A DNA stretch of 64,000 bases from Geminocystis sp. NIES-3709 (GTDB lineage Bacteria; Cyanobacteriota; Cyanobacteriia; Cyanobacteriales; Cyanobacteriaceae). Where the stretch lies: assembly GCF_001548115.1 (NCBI RefSeq), contig NZ_AP014821.1:3785262-3849261 (forward strand), written 5' to 3'. How positions within the stretch are numbered: position 1 is the first letter of the stretch; each line of letters begins with the position of its first letter. Both the position numbers and the translations under genes were made by a program. The notes under the pieces were generated by a model, which was given only the letters and a program-made list of their open reading frames with translations, had not been told where the DNA came from and did not search any database. Below are positions 27,385-37,450 of this stretch, piece after piece.

Positions 27385-30300
27385 ATGAGAAATTCTGATT
27401 TTAATGCGAAGAAGTTTCAAATAACTTTGACAAAATATAGTCTTTTTTTAGCCATCCTAACAGGTTCGATCGCTTTATCGGTCATTGTGGGATGGATTTT
27501 TCATGTTGAATCACTCATCAGAATTTCACCGAGTTTAGCCACCATGAAGTTTAATACAGCTTTATGCTTTATCTTGTTGAGTACTTCTAGTTTATTATCT
27601 TACAAATCTTTTGCTTTTCGAGGCTCTCAAAATAAAGTTTTACGATGGTTAATTAATTTCTTTATGGTTATTGTGTTAACTATTGCCATAATGACTTTAA
27701 TTGAGTATATCTTCAAATTAAATTTTGGCATTGATCAATTATTTGTTAAAGATTTTTTTGAAAATACAGGAGGTGTAAATGCGGTAAATGCACCTTTAGG
27801 AAGAATGGGATTTAATACCGCTTTTTGTTTTTTGATATTAGCATTCGTTAAATTATCTCTCAATTTGCCTCGTCCATTATATTTTAGTGCGCACATTCTT
27901 TCTTGTGTAGTTTTTTTAATCGCCTTACTTGCTTTTTTAGGATTAATTTACAACACCGCTTATTTTAATCGTGTTGAGTCTTATACTGACATGGCATTAC
28001 ATACGTCATTAAATTTTATGATCTTCACTATCAGTACTTTGTTTCTTTATCCCCATCGAGGAATAATGAGAATAATTACTAATAATACATTTGGTGGGAC
28101 GATCGCTAGAAATGTTTTACCGATGATTATTATATTATCTCCTCTTCTATGCGGATTAATTCTCATTGGCTATGAACAAGATCTTTATACCGTAGCTATG
28201 GGATTTAATCTTTTATCTATACTATATATCATAACCTTTGGAAGTATACTTTGGAGAAATTCCTATTTTTTAGATCGTATTGACTTTAAACGAAAACAAG
28301 CGGAAAATTTATTGTATAGAAAACAGCAACAATTAATCAAGCAAAATCAATCTTTAGCACAATTAAATCAAGAACTTCAACAAGAAATTAAGAAACGTCA
28401 AAAAGTAGAAAATATCCTGAGAGAAAGTGAGGCTCAATATTTAGCTATTATTGAAGATCAAACGGAGTTAATCTGTCGTTTTCTACCTGATGGTACTCTG
28501 TTATTTGTCAATCAAGCCTACTGTAATTATTATGGAATAAAGCGAGAAAAGGTGATTGGATCTAAATATCTTCCCGTCATTTATCCTGAAGATTTACCAA
28601 AAATAGATCGAATGCTTGATTCTCTTTCTTTAGAAAATCCTGTGGCAACCATTGAACATCGTGCTATTGTTCAAGGAGAAATTCGTTGGATGCAATGGGT
28701 AAATCGGGCAATTTTTGATGAAGAAGGAAATTTTATTGAGTTTCAATCTGTGGGGAGAGATATTCACGATCGAAAACAAGCAGAGATGCAATTGCAACAT
28801 CTTAATGAACAATTACAATCTCTTTTGGACAATGCACCATTATCTATCAGCTTATTTGATGAAAATGGTTGTTATTTAGAAGCTAACAACACTTTATGTA
28901 ATATCCTAAATTTATCATCAAAAAATATTATTGGCAAAACCTTTGAAGATTTATTTCCAGAATCCTTATGTCAGACTTTTAGAGAACGACTAGAAATTTT
29001 AAAAAATACTCTTGAGGCATTAGACATAGAAGATGAAATTATCATTGATAATCAAACTAAAATATTTCGTAGTGTTCTTTTTCCCGTAATGGAAGAAGAT
29101 AATACCGTTAAAATATTCTGGGCGATCGCTTATGATATTACGAAGCAAAAACAAATAGAAGCATCTTTAAAGACGAAAACTGAAGAATTAAATCGCTTCT
29201 TTTCCGTTGCCATTGATTTATTGGCGATCGCTAATACCGATGCTGATTTTTTGCGCTTAAATCGTCAATGGGAAAAAACTCTCGGTTATAGTATCGAAAA
29301 ACTAGAAGGATCTAAATTTTTCGATTATATCCATCCAGAAGACTTGGAAAAAACCGATAATGCCTTATCAATCCTGAAAAATCAACATATTGTTAACAAT
29401 TTTGTTAATCGTTATCGTTGTTATGATGGTTCTTATCGTTGGATTGAGTGGAGTTGTGTTCCAGTGGATAATTTGATTTATGCGGCGGCAAGGGATATTA
29501 CCGATCGTCTCAAATCAGAAAATATTTTAAGACAATATGAACGTATTGTTTCTGCCACCAATGATGCCATCGCTTTAGTTAAGCGTGATTATACCTATCA
29601 AGTAGTTAATCAAAACTATTTAGACTTACATGGAAAATCCTACTCTGAAGTTGTTAATCATCACATTGCCGAAATTTTAGATCCCGAAGTATATATTAAT
29701 GTCGTTCCCAAAGTAGAGTCCTGTTTGTCTGGTGAAACAATTCAGTTTGAGATGTGGAATGAACGGGATAAAAGTAATCCACAATACCTCAGTGTGACTT
29801 ATTCTCCTTCTTTTGAATCAGATCAAACTATCTCAGGAATAGTAGTAAGTATTCGGAATATTACACAATTAAAACAAATTGAACAACAAATAGAAAAATC
29901 ATTACGAGAAAAAGAAGTTTTGCTCAAAGAAATACATCATCGGGTTAAGAATAATTTACAAGTCATCAATAGCTTATTAAATTTGCAATCTCGATCGATA
30001 CAAGATTCTAGCATTCGCCTTAGATTTAAAGAAAGTCAAACTCGTATTCAGTCAATGGCTTTAATCCACGAACACCTTTACCAATCCAATAATCTTTCTG
30101 AAATAAACTTATCTAAATATATTAAAGAATTGATTAATGTTTTATTTAGTTCTTATCAAGTAAGTAATTCAACCATAGAGGTTAAAATCAAAATAGAACA
30201 AAATTTCTTTTTAGATATTGATTCTGCTCTACCCTGTGGTTTAATCATCAATGAATTAATTTCTAATGTGCTTAAATATGCTTTTGATGATAACCAAAAA

Positions 30301-30516
30301 GGAAAACTATTTATTGGACTTAGTTCCGATGATCAAGAAAATTTAATACTTACGATCGCTGATAATGGAAAAGGTTTACCTCCTGAATTAGACTGGGAAA
30401 AAACCACTACTTTAGGATTAAGATTAGTCAAAAATCTCACTAATCAACTGAGAGGAAATATTGTATTGGATAATGAACAAGGAACAAAATGGACAATAAC
30501 TTTAAATTGTTTATAA
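27385..30516 (+). CDS. Membrane-bound multi-PAS sensor histidine kinase
   Basis: 1043 residues. The N-terminal 290 residues hold about eight hydrophobic segments (integral-membrane sensor). After a coiled coil (about 300-345) come four PAS domains (about 345-470, 475-600, 605-720 and 725-840), some with PAC segments such as HRAIVQGEIRWMQWVNRAI. The catalytic part is of the HisKA_2 type with the phosphoacceptor in LLKEIHHRVKNNLQVINSLL, followed by an ATPase domain (NELISNVLKYAF N-box; IADNGKGLP G-box). It probably phosphorylates the REC-PAS-GGDEF protein encoded 49 bases downstream. The signal is unknown. The pair is bracketed by two inverted miniature elements. Confidence 0.88.
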   Translation: MRNSDFNAKKFQITLTKYSLFLAILTGSIALSVIVGWIFHVESLIRISPSLATMKFNTALCFILLSTSSLLSYKSFAFRGSQNKVLRWLINFFMVIVLTIAIMTLIEYIFKLNFGIDQLFVKDFFENTGGVNAVNAPLGRMGFNTAFCFLILAFVKLSLNLPRPLYFSAHILSCVVFLIALLAFLGLIYNTAYFNRVESYTDMALHTSLNFMIFTISTLFLYPHRGIMRIITNNTFGGTIARNVLPMIIILSPLLCGLILIGYEQDLYTVAMGFNLLSILYIITFGSILWRNSYFLDRIDFKRKQAENLLYRKQQQLIKQNQSLAQLNQELQQEIKKRQKVENILRESEAQYLAIIEDQTELICRFLPDGTLLFVNQAYCNYYGIKREKVIGSKYLPVIYPEDLPKIDRMLDSLSLENPVATIEHRAIVQGEIRWMQWVNRAIFDEEGNFIEFQSVGRDIHDRKQAEMQLQHLNEQLQSLLDNAPLSISLFDENGCYLEANNTLCNILNLSSKNIIGKTFEDLFPESLCQTFRERLEILKNTLEALDIEDEIIIDNQTKIFRSVLFPVMEEDNTVKIFWAIAYDITKQKQIEASLKTKTEELNRFFSVAIDLLAIANTDADFLRLNRQWEKTLGYSIEKLEGSKFFDYIHPEDLEKTDNALSILKNQHIVNNFVNRYRCYDGSYRWIEWSCVPVDNLIYAAARDITDRLKSENILRQYERIVSATNDAIALVKRDYTYQVVNQNYLDLHGKSYSEVVNHHIAEILDPEVYINVVPKVESCLSGETIQFEMWNERDKSNPQYLSVTYSPSFESDQTISGIVVSIRNITQLKQIEQQIEKSLREKEVLLKEIHHRVKNNLQVINSLLNLQSRSIQDSSIRLRFKESQTRIQSMALIHEHLYQSNNLSEINLSKYIKELINVLFSSYQVSNSTIEVKIKIEQNFFLDIDSALPCGLIINELISNVLKYAFDDNQKGKLFIGLSSDDQENLILTIADNGKGLPPELDWEKTTTLGLRLVKNLTNQLRGNIVLDNEQGTKWTITLNCL

Positions 30517-30565
30517 TTGAACTATAACAAAGAATAATTTCGCCCACTGATGGAATAGTTTTTTA

Positions 30566-31903
30566 ATGGCAAACAATCGAATGAAAATATTGGTAGTTGA
30601 AGATGAAAGTATTGTTGCCCAAGACTTGCAAATGATTTTAGAAGATTTGGGCTATAATGTGCCTATGTTTGTCGATTCCGGAGAAAAAGCGATCGAAAAA
30701 GCCCTAGAAATTAAACCCAACTTGATCTTAATGGATATAAGATTAATTGGAGAAATGGATGGTATTACAGCGGCACAAAAAATTATTGAAACTTTAGATA
30801 TTCCCATTATTTATTTAACTGCTCACGGAGATGAAAAAACTTTAGAAAGAGCAAAAACAACTCAACCTTTTGGTTATATTATTAAACCTTTTACAGAACA
30901 AGAATTACGCATCGCCGCAGAAATAGCCCTTCATAAGCATCAAATCGATCGAAAATTAAAAGAAAATGCCCAGTGGTTAGCAACAATACTAAATAGTATC
31001 AGTGATGGAGTAATTGTGACAAATAATAATGGTAATGTAACCTTTCTTAATCCTTCCGCAGAGAAAATGACAGGTTGGGTTTTATCTGACGCAGTAAATC
31101 AGTCCATAAACTCGGTTTTTAACGTTATTGATGAGAATACAAAAAATAGTCTTGATTCGGTTTTGATGAATGTGATTAAATCAGGAAAATTGTGTAAACT
31201 CCCCGAACAAACATCTCTAATTAATAAACATGGCATACAAATTCCCATTTCTGACAGTATTTCACCTATTGGCAATACTACACATATTAACACTGTCAAA
31301 GATTTTATGGGAGAATCTTCAGGTACTGTTTTCGTCTTTCGAGATGACACGGAAAGAAGATTAATCAATCAACAATTAAGACATCAAGCCTTTTATGATG
31401 GTTTAACAAATTTAGCAAATCGAGTTTGGTTTACTGAAAGACTTAGTGATGCTATTCAAAGATTTCAACGCAATCGAGAATATCTATTTGCAGTTTTATT
31501 TTTAGATTTAGATAGCTTTAAGATTGTTAATGATACTTTAGGACATTGGACTGGAGATCAATTACTGATTGGCGTGGCAAATCGTTTGTTAAAATTAGTA
31601 CGCCCGATGGATACTGTTGCTCGTTTTGGTGGAGATGAGTTTGCTATTTTATTGGAGAATATTTCTAATATTGAAGAGGTTTGTCATATTGCACAAAGAA
31701 TTCAGAGAGATATAAGTACTTTTTTTATGATTAGGGAAAATAGAGTATTTACAAATATAAGTATAGGTATTGTTTTAAGTTCCATGATTTACGACTCTGT
31801 GGAAAAGGTGATGGAAGATGCTGATATTGCCATGTATCAAGCTAAATCGAAAGGAAAAGGATGTTATGAAATATTTACTAGAAGCGAAACAATTAGGGGT
31901 TAG
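30566..31903 (+). CDS. Response regulator with PAS and diguanylate cyclase domains
   Basis: 445 residues: receiver domain 5-120 with phospho-Asp57 (LILMDIRLIGEMDG) and acidic pocket VEDES; PAS domain about 140-265; GGDEF domain about 275-440 with an intact active site RFGGDEFAILLEN. The product-inhibition I-site RxxD (RPMD) sits five residues before GGDEF. It should make cyclic di-GMP from two GTP when phosphorylated and be feedback-controlled. No EAL domain. It is the second gene of a two-gene unit with the sensor kinase at 27385 and a second MITE follows 38 bases after its stop. Confidence 0.9.
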   Translation: MANNRMKILVVEDESIVAQDLQMILEDLGYNVPMFVDSGEKAIEKALEIKPNLILMDIRLIGEMDGITAAQKIIETLDIPIIYLTAHGDEKTLERAKTTQPFGYIIKPFTEQELRIAAEIALHKHQIDRKLKENAQWLATILNSISDGVIVTNNNGNVTFLNPSAEKMTGWVLSDAVNQSINSVFNVIDENTKNSLDSVLMNVIKSGKLCKLPEQTSLINKHGIQIPISDSISPIGNTTHINTVKDFMGESSGTVFVFRDDTERRLINQQLRHQAFYDGLTNLANRVWFTERLSDAIQRFQRNREYLFAVLFLDLDSFKIVNDTLGHWTGDQLLIGVANRLLKLVRPMDTVARFGGDEFAILLENISNIEEVCHIAQRIQRDISTFFMIRENRVFTNISIGIVLSSMIYDSVEKVMEDADIAMYQAKSKGKGCYEIFTRSETIRG

Positions 31904-31941
31904 GAGTTAGCGATTAGCCTTTTTTCAATTAAAGAATTAAG

Positions 31942-32063
31942 TAAGCTAAAACTCATGTAGTTCACTATCAGCAAAAGTAAGACAGAGAGACAAGAAGACG
32001 GGTGGAGAAGGAGAAAGAGTTATTTATCATTAAATTATATGCAAGTTAAATGCGTCTTAGCTT
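31942..32063 (-). mobile_element. MITE related to the IS630 element (copy 2, inverted)
   Basis: A 122-bp unit that is, in reverse complement, nearly identical to 27123-27249. Here it begins TAAGCTAAAACTCATGTAG and ends AATGCGTCTTAGCTT. The AAGACGCATTTAACTTGC ends of both copies thus face outward. No gene lies in 31904-32220. Confidence 0.8.
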
Positions 32064-32220
32064 GGGAGTTATTTTGTTTTTAAATCGAGAATCATCGAGA
32101 ATCAAGGGGGCTAATTCCTATTCTTAATTCCTAATTCCTAATTCTTAATTGATTGATCTATCGTCATAAATCATTGATAATTGATCCATGATAATAAGCG
32201 ATCGTGTCAATTACATCATG

Positions 32221-33138
32221 ATACAAACCGAATTGAAAAACACTTTAAAATCTGACTTTGATTTAAAAGCCTATTTACAGGAAAAAAAAGAGTTAGTAGA
32301 AAAGGCTTTGGATGAATCTTTGCCCATCGGGAAACCCGAAAAAATCTACGAAGCAATGCGTTATTCTCTCTTAGCAGGGGGAAAAAGATTACGCCCAATT
32401 CTTTGCTTGGCAACAGCAGATTTATTGACAGAAAATGAAATTATGGCGATGCCTACTGCTTGTGCTTTGGAAATGATTCATACCATGTCATTAATTCATG
32501 ATGATTTACCAGCAATGGATAATGACGACTATCGCCGAGGTAGATTAACAAATCACAAGGTTTATGGAGAAGATATAGCGATTTTAGCCGGTGATGGTTT
32601 ATTAGCTTATGCTTTTGAATATGTGGCAGAAAATACAAAAAATATCCCCTCAGAAAGAATTGTTAAGGTGTTAGCTATTTTAGGTAAAGCCGTTGGTGCA
32701 GACGGTTTAGTGGGTGGACAAGTTATGGATTTGGATTGCGAAGGGAAGTTAAATGTTACGGCGGAGACTTTGACTTTCATTCATCGTCGCAAAACTGGAG
32801 CTTTACTAGAGGCTTGTGTTTCTTCTGGAGCGGTGTTAGCGGGTGCATCGTCGGATGATTTGAGTCGTTTGTCAATATATGCTCAAAATATTGGTTTGGC
32901 ATTCCAAATTATTGATGATATTCTCGATGTAACAGCTACCAGTGAGGAATTAGGCAAAACTGCGGGGAAAGATGTTTGCGCCCAAAAAGCGACTTATCCT
33001 AAACTTTGGGGTATAGAAACTTCTCAGAATAAAGCAGAAGAATTAGTAAAAGATGCGATCGCACAATTAACGGTATATGGAAAAAAAGCCTTACCATTAC
33101 AAGCTATTGCAGAATATATTGTTCAGCGTAAAAATTAG
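32221..33138 (+). CDS. crtE: Geranylgeranyl diphosphate synthase
   Basis: Condenses IPP with allylic diphosphates up to GGPP for carotenoids, phytyl chains and quinones. About 305 residues. First Asp-rich motif [20 protein letters not shown], second motif [13 protein letters not shown], and the GGKRLRP and QVMDLDCEG segments are typical of type-II cyanobacterial/plant CrtE. An upstream in-frame ATG at 32188 would add [10 protein letters not shown], but ATG at 32221 ([20 protein letters not shown]) fits the family start. The next gene (DUF212) begins within 10 bases, the common cyanobacterial neighbour. Confidence 0.95.
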   Translation: MQTELKNTLKSDFDLKAYLQEKKELVEKALDESLPIGKPEKIYEAMRYSLLAGGKRLRPILCLATADLLTENEIMAMPTACALEMIHTMSLIHDDLPAMDNDDYRRGRLTNHKVYGEDIAILAGDGLLAYAFEYVAENTKNIPSERIVKVLAILGKAVGADGLVGGQVMDLDCEGKLNVTAETLTFIHRRKTGALLEACVSSGAVLAGASSDDLSRLSIYAQNIGLAFQIIDDILDVTATSEELGKTAGKDVCAQKATYPKLWGIETSQNKAEELVKDAIAQLTVYGKKALPLQAIAEYIVQRKN

Positions 33139-33147
33139 GTGAAACAA

Positions 33148-33600
33148 ATGCAGGTTTTTATTGAAATATTCACCAATCGTTTAATTGCTATTCCTCTTCT
33201 TGCCTGTATTTTGGCACAAATAATCAAAGTTTCTGTGGACACTATTACTAATCGTAAATTTAGTTTTCGCTACCTTGTTAGTACAGGTGGAATGCCTAGT
33301 TCTCATTCTGCTCTCGTAGGAGCATTGGCGACAGGTGTCGGTCAAATTTTGGGATGGTCTTCTCCTGAATTTGCGATCGCTTCCATATTTGCTGGTATAG
33401 TGATGTATGATGCGGCAGGAGTTCGACAAGCGGCCGGAAAACAAGCTAAAATCTTAAATCAAATAATGGAAGAATTTATTAATAATGAAGATTTAAACGA
33501 GAAAAAATTAAAGGAATTATTAGGTCATACACCTGTTCAAGTAGTAGTCGGTTTACTATTAGGAATTTTAAGTTCAATATTTTTACTTCCTTTATTTTAA
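33148..33600 (+). CDS. DUF212 divergent PAP2-family membrane protein
   Basis: 150 residues with about four hydrophobic segments. The motif STGGMPSSHSALVGALATGV resembles the phosphatase PSGH motif of PAP2 enzymes, and AAGVRQAAGKQAKILNQIME and LGHTPVQVVVGLLLGILSS are typical of the DUF212 family. Probably an integral-membrane phosphatase-like protein, with substrate unknown. A prenyl-phosphate role is suggested only by the tight linkage to crtE, whose stop is 9 bases upstream. A GTG directly after the crtE stop (33139) is an alternative start, and ATG at 33148 is preferred. Confidence 0.82.
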   Translation: MQVFIEIFTNRLIAIPLLACILAQIIKVSVDTITNRKFSFRYLVSTGGMPSSHSALVGALATGVGQILGWSSPEFAIASIFAGIVMYDAAGVRQAAGKQAKILNQIMEEFINNEDLNEKKLKELLGHTPVQVVVGLLLGILSSIFLLPLF

Positions 33601-33711
33601 AAATGGTTATTTAAAGATAAGAGAAATTTTTACTGATATTAAAATTAGTTTTAGCTTAATTAACAATTAAATAAATGACTAAATAAATGACTGTATGATA
33701 TTGATTAATTT

Positions 33712-34077
33712 TTAGTTAATTTCTAGTTTTAACCCGGGTAAAAACTTTTGTAAATTTTTCAAAGATTTTTTTTGCCAAGGGATTTGTTCTGAACCTAAAA
33801 TAATTAATTGTACTCTTTTATTTTTTCGTAAACCAATTACAAATTTTGATAACATACTAATACCAGAACTATTTAAAAAAGATAATTCTTTTAAATCGAT
33901 CGTAATATTTTCTGGATCATTTTCTGTAGTTAATTCTAATAGATCTTTAATAGGAGCATATTCTTGAGGGCCTCCTAAACTTAACTCTCCTGCAAATTTT
34001 ACCGTCATATTTTGAGGATATAATTCTATTAAATAATCATCTCCTTTTACCGTTTGATTTTCCATATTAATCATCAT
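33712..34077 (-). CDS. STAS-domain anti-sigma-factor-antagonist-like protein
   Basis: 121 residues. The STAS fold has the conserved phosphoacceptor loop ITIDLKELSFLNSSGISMLS (Ser-Ser-Gly), followed by a helix and NKRVQLIILGSEQ. Proteins of this type bind an ATPase-type partner unless phosphorylated and are reset by a PP2C/SpoIIE phosphatase. The gene directly upstream (34111-34707) encodes such an ATPase-like protein, and a SpoIIE-type phosphatase lies at 38734, so a complete partner-switching set could exist here. Start: ATG at 34077 or the Met four codons later (MENQTVKGDD). Confidence 0.8.
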   Translation of the reverse strand: MMINMENQTVKGDDYLIELYPQNMTVKFAGELSLGGPQEYAPIKDLLELTTENDPENITIDLKELSFLNSSGISMLSKFVIGLRKNKRVQLIILGSEQIPWQKKSLKNLQKFLPGLKLEIN

Positions 34078-34110
34078 TTAATTATTAACTATAGATCGGG
34101 AATTATAAAC

Positions 34111-34707
34111 TTAAACTTGTATTTGCACCATAGTAGTGACTAGATTAAAATCATAGGAATTAGTAGATTCGATCGTTTCAAACTTCCATCCTATTTTACC
34201 AGAATAATCATTAATTATAGTCAAAAAACCTAAACCAGAACATTCATCTTCAGGCTCATTAGAGGCACTTTTTTCTAATTGTTCAATATAAAGAGATTCC
34301 GTATCTTCAGAAGATAATCTAGCGATAAAATCTTGTAGTTTCTTCATATCATTAGACTTAATACTATTGGTAGCAAAAATTACTGCTATTAAATGATTAT
34401 TTTCTAAAAAATGAACTCCAAATTGAATTTGAGAATTACTATTTTCATCATTATATTTCATCGCATTTTCTAGCAACTCATTAGCCACATAAGAAACGGC
34501 AGATTGACTATCTTTAATGCGTTTTTGTTGTGCCATATCTCCATCATCTAAAGGCAAAAAAGTAGTAAAATAATCAGCTATAAAATAAGCAGATAAACGA
34601 TTATTTCGCCAACGTTTTTTAAGGGGAATAGAGGAAGGAGTAAAAGTCAATTCTAAAGAATCTTTTTCCGGGGGAAATTGTTCAATAAATTCACCAAAAA
34701 TTTGCAT
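34111..34707 (-). CDS. GHKL ATPase-like protein of a partner-switching pair
   Basis: 198 residues. An N-box-like helix AVSYVANELLENAMKYNDEN and a later glycine turn with DECSGLGFLTIINDYSGKIG indicate a histidine-kinase-type ATP-binding fold without any dimerisation or receiver domain. That is the layout of anti-sigma/switch kinases acting on STAS partners. The downstream STAS gene starts 33 bases beyond its stop, so the two are one transcription unit. No sigma factor gene adjoins. It could act on motility, biofilm or carbon control as in the Synechocystis icfG-type system, but that is only an analogy. Confidence 0.7.
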   Translation of the reverse strand: MQIFGEFIEQFPPEKDSLELTFTPSSIPLKKRWRNNRLSAYFIADYFTTFLPLDDGDMAQQKRIKDSQSAVSYVANELLENAMKYNDENSNSQIQFGVHFLENNHLIAVIFATNSIKSNDMKKLQDFIARLSSEDTESLYIEQLEKSASNEPEDECSGLGFLTIINDYSGKIGWKFETIESTNSYDFNLVTTMVQIQV

Positions 34708-34899
34708 CTTACTTATCCTATCGGAGTTTTTTCTATTGTAAATTATTTCGGTTCAACTCGTCATCAGAAAAAAAAATTAGGTGGGATACAAAAATTCAGA
34801 TTTTAAGGAATAAAAAATAAATAGGAAGTGATAAAATTAAACTAAAGCTAATTAATAGATATTTTTATCTAGTACTAATAAAAAAAGTTGCAAATTTTA

Positions 34900-35586
34900 T
34901 TATTTAATTTGACGATAGAAAATAGCTAATTTTTCTGGTTTAATTTGTAAATAATAACCAATAATAATTAATTGATTAATAAGAGTTGTTTTGATGATTC
35001 CTAGTTTATTCCATCTCCTTGATGAAGTAGTTACAGCTGAATCTGTTATATAAATTTTTCCTTTATTTTTAAGTCTTTTAATTAACTCAAAATCTTCCAT
35101 TATCGGTATATCTTTATATCCTCTAATCTTATCAAATAGTTCTTTTTTTAAGAAAATTCCTTGATCTCCATAGGGTAATGATAAATATTTCGATCGAGCA
35201 TTTACAATCATTTCTAAAAACCGAAAAATAGGTTTATTACTATCAATATTTAATTGAAATGCTCCTAAAATAAAATTTTTTTGTTGAACAGTCTTAATAA
35301 TGGTTTCTTGATATTTTGATGGTAAAATAGTATCCCCGTGTAGAAATAATAATATTTCTCCTTGAGCATTTTTTGCCCCTAAATTCATTTGATAGCTACG
35401 ACGTAAAATGGGAGATAAAATAACCTTAAAGCCTTCATTTTTAATTAATTTAACCGTGTTATCTTGACTACCACCATCTACAAAAATAAATTCTATTTCC
35501 GAGTTGTTTTCGAGATTAGGTAATATTTTAATTAAGTTTTTTTCTTCATTAATAACAGGAATAATAATACTAATTTTTATGCACAT
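34900..35586 (-). CDS. Family 2 glycosyltransferase (TIGR04283-like)
   Basis: 228 residues. GT-A fold: ISIIIPVINEEKNLIKILPN at the N terminus, DGGSQDNT nucleotide-binding loop, the FLHGDTILP metal-binding D-x-D equivalent, then LPYGDQGIFLKKELFDKIRG and a late acidic EDFELIKRLKNKG, the signature of this small subgroup. There is only a short hydrophobic C-terminal stretch, so it is cytosolic or membrane-associated. Acceptor and sugar unknown. Single gene, with 192 bases to the ATPase-like gene and 172 bases to trpC. Confidence 0.85.
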   Translation of the reverse strand: MCIKISIIIPVINEEKNLIKILPNLENNSEIEFIFVDGGSQDNTVKLIKNEGFKVILSPILRRSYQMNLGAKNAQGEILLFLHGDTILPSKYQETIIKTVQQKNFILGAFQLNIDSNKPIFRFLEMIVNARSKYLSLPYGDQGIFLKKELFDKIRGYKDIPIMEDFELIKRLKNKGKIYITDSAVTTSSRRWNKLGIIKTTLINQLIIIGYYLQIKPEKLAIFYRQIK

Positions 35587-35758
35587 TCATTAACATTAAA
35601 ATTTAAGAGTTAATTTATTAAAAAAGTATATTTTAAAAATAAGCTGAAACAGATCTAAGTTTACTAAACCTCTTGAAAAATTAAAATTAAATTAGATTTA
35701 ACAAAAGAGATCATGTATTTTAATCACTATGTTTTATTCCCTAAATTTTGCAATAATC

Positions 35759-36646
35759 CTAATGATTATAAAGGTTATTAATTGCAGTTTCTAAGTTATC
35801 TTGTTTAATTAATGATTCTCCAATTAAAACTGCATTTGCTCCAGCACTCTTAACAAAATCAAGATCACTTTTTGTGTATAATCCCGATTCACTAACTACT
35901 GTGATTTTCCTATTTAATAAAGTTTCTTTTCTAGCGGATAAAATATTTTTAGTAGTTTCTAAACTAACCTCAAAATTTTCCAAATTACGGTTATTTATTC
36001 CAATTAATTTTACTTCTTCAATTGATAAAACTCGATCGAGTTCTTCTAGGGTATGAACTTCAATTAAAGCCGTCATTCCTAAACTATGAATAATTTTGAG
36101 AAAATAACGTAAATCAGAGTCTTTTAAAATAGCAGCAATCAATAAAACAGCATCCGCACCATTTAATCTTGCTAAATAAATTTGATAGGGATAAATAATA
36201 AATTCTTTACATAACAAAGGCAGTTTTACCGCAGTTCTTACCTTAGCTAAATTCTCAAAACTACCCTGAAAAAACTCTTTATCGGTTAACACAGATAAAC
36301 AAGATGCACCACCTTTTTCATAGGATTGAGCGATCGAAATAGGATCAAAATCTGGTTTAATAATCCCTTTACTAGGAGATGCTTTTTTTACTTCAGCAAT
36401 TAAAGCTGGTTTTTTTGGCGAATTCTTTAAGGCGTTAAGAAAATCAAGGGGGGAAGAAGATAACTCGGCCACTTTTTTTCTTAAGTCTAACAAAGAAACT
36501 CGATCGCGCATTTTTTCGACTTCTTTTTCTTTATGCCAAACGATCTTTTCTAAAATATTTTGAGGTTCATTTTCAGGTAATTGTATTTGATAACGGAGAC
36601 TTTCCACTGCCACAGTGGGAGATGGTTGTTGACGACGTATTTTCAT
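35759..36646 (-). CDS. trpC: Indole-3-glycerol phosphate synthase
   Basis: Fourth step of tryptophan synthesis: ring closure of CdRP to indole-3-glycerol phosphate. 295 residues, with the roughly 30-residue N-terminal extension usual in cyanobacteria ([20 protein letters not shown]). TIM-barrel motifs: [20 protein letters not shown] with catalytic Lys, [56 protein letters not shown] and NAVLIGESL for the phosphate site. Divergent from efp with 184 bases between starts. No other trp gene lies in the window. Confidence 0.96.
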   Translation of the reverse strand: MKIRRQQPSPTVAVESLRYQIQLPENEPQNILEKIVWHKEKEVEKMRDRVSLLDLRKKVAELSSSPLDFLNALKNSPKKPALIAEVKKASPSKGIIKPDFDPISIAQSYEKGGASCLSVLTDKEFFQGSFENLAKVRTAVKLPLLCKEFIIYPYQIYLARLNGADAVLLIAAILKDSDLRYFLKIIHSLGMTALIEVHTLEELDRVLSIEEVKLIGINNRNLENFEVSLETTKNILSARKETLLNRKITVVSESGLYTKSDLDFVKSAGANAVLIGESLIKQDNLETAINNLYNH

Positions 36647-36830
36647 GAATTAATATATAAGTCCTAGTTTAATATCTAAGTTTACTAATGAATAGCATTC
36701 CTATAAACAGCTAACAGCTAATTGTCTTTCGCTACTTGTCATCAGTACCATTTTAAGAGAATATAGTTTAAGTATTTTAACTGAGTATTGAATAAAATTA
36801 CTAAAAAAACCGTTTATAGTCTAAATTTTT

Positions 36831-37388
36831 ATGATTTCTAGTAATGATTTTCGTCCGGGTGTCAGTATTGAATTAGATGGTAATGTCTGGAAAGTTGTCG
36901 AATTTTTGCACGTTAAGCCGGGTAAAGGTTCTGCTTTTGTGCGTACTAAATTGAAAAATGCCCAAAATGGTAACGTGATGGAAAAAACCTTCCGAGCGGG
37001 GGAAACTGTACCTCAAGCTAACCTCGAAAAACGTACCATGCAACACACCTATAAAGAAGGAGATCAATTTGTCTTCATGGACATGGAAACCTTTGAAGAA
37101 GCACGTTTAACCGAAGCTCAAGTGGGCGATCGTTCTAAATATCTCAAAGAAGAAATGGAGGTTAATATTCTTTATTGGAATACCACTGTATTAGATGTTG
37201 AATTACCAACTTCTGTGGTTTTGGAAGTGGTAGAAACAGATCCAGGATTGAAAGGTGATACTGCGACTGGAGGCACAAAACCAGCTATCCTCGAAACGGG
37301 CGCACAAATTATGGTACCTCTATTTATTGTCATCGGCGAAAAAATTAAGGTGGACACCCGTAATGATAGTTATTTAGGTAGAGAGTAA
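36831..37388 (+). CDS. efp: Elongation factor P
   Basis: Ribosomal factor that relieves stalling at polyproline. 185 residues, three beta-barrel domains. The N-terminal domain has the loop [13 protein letters not shown] with the usual modification-site Lys in HVKPGKG. The C-terminal OB domains include [18 protein letters not shown] and the final signature [13 protein letters not shown]. It is followed after 62 bases by accB on the same strand, a pairing conserved in many cyanobacteria. That gap contains a short tandem repeat. Confidence 0.97.
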   Translation: MISSNDFRPGVSIELDGNVWKVVEFLHVKPGKGSAFVRTKLKNAQNGNVMEKTFRAGETVPQANLEKRTMQHTYKEGDQFVFMDMETFEEARLTEAQVGDRSKYLKEEMEVNILYWNTTVLDVELPTSVVLEVVETDPGLKGDTATGGTKPAILETGAQIMVPLFIVIGEKIKVDTRNDSYLGRE

Positions 37389-37391
37389 AAT

Positions 37392-37422
37392 AATTATCAA
37401 TTATCAATTATCAATTATCAAT
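37392..37422. repeat. Short tandem repeat (ATTATCA)n
   Basis: About four tandem copies of AATTATC/ATTATCA lie between efp and accB. Typical unstable AT-rich microrepeat, with no coding role. Confidence 0.7.
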
Positions 37423-37450
37423 TCTCTTAATATATATATAGTATTAAAAA

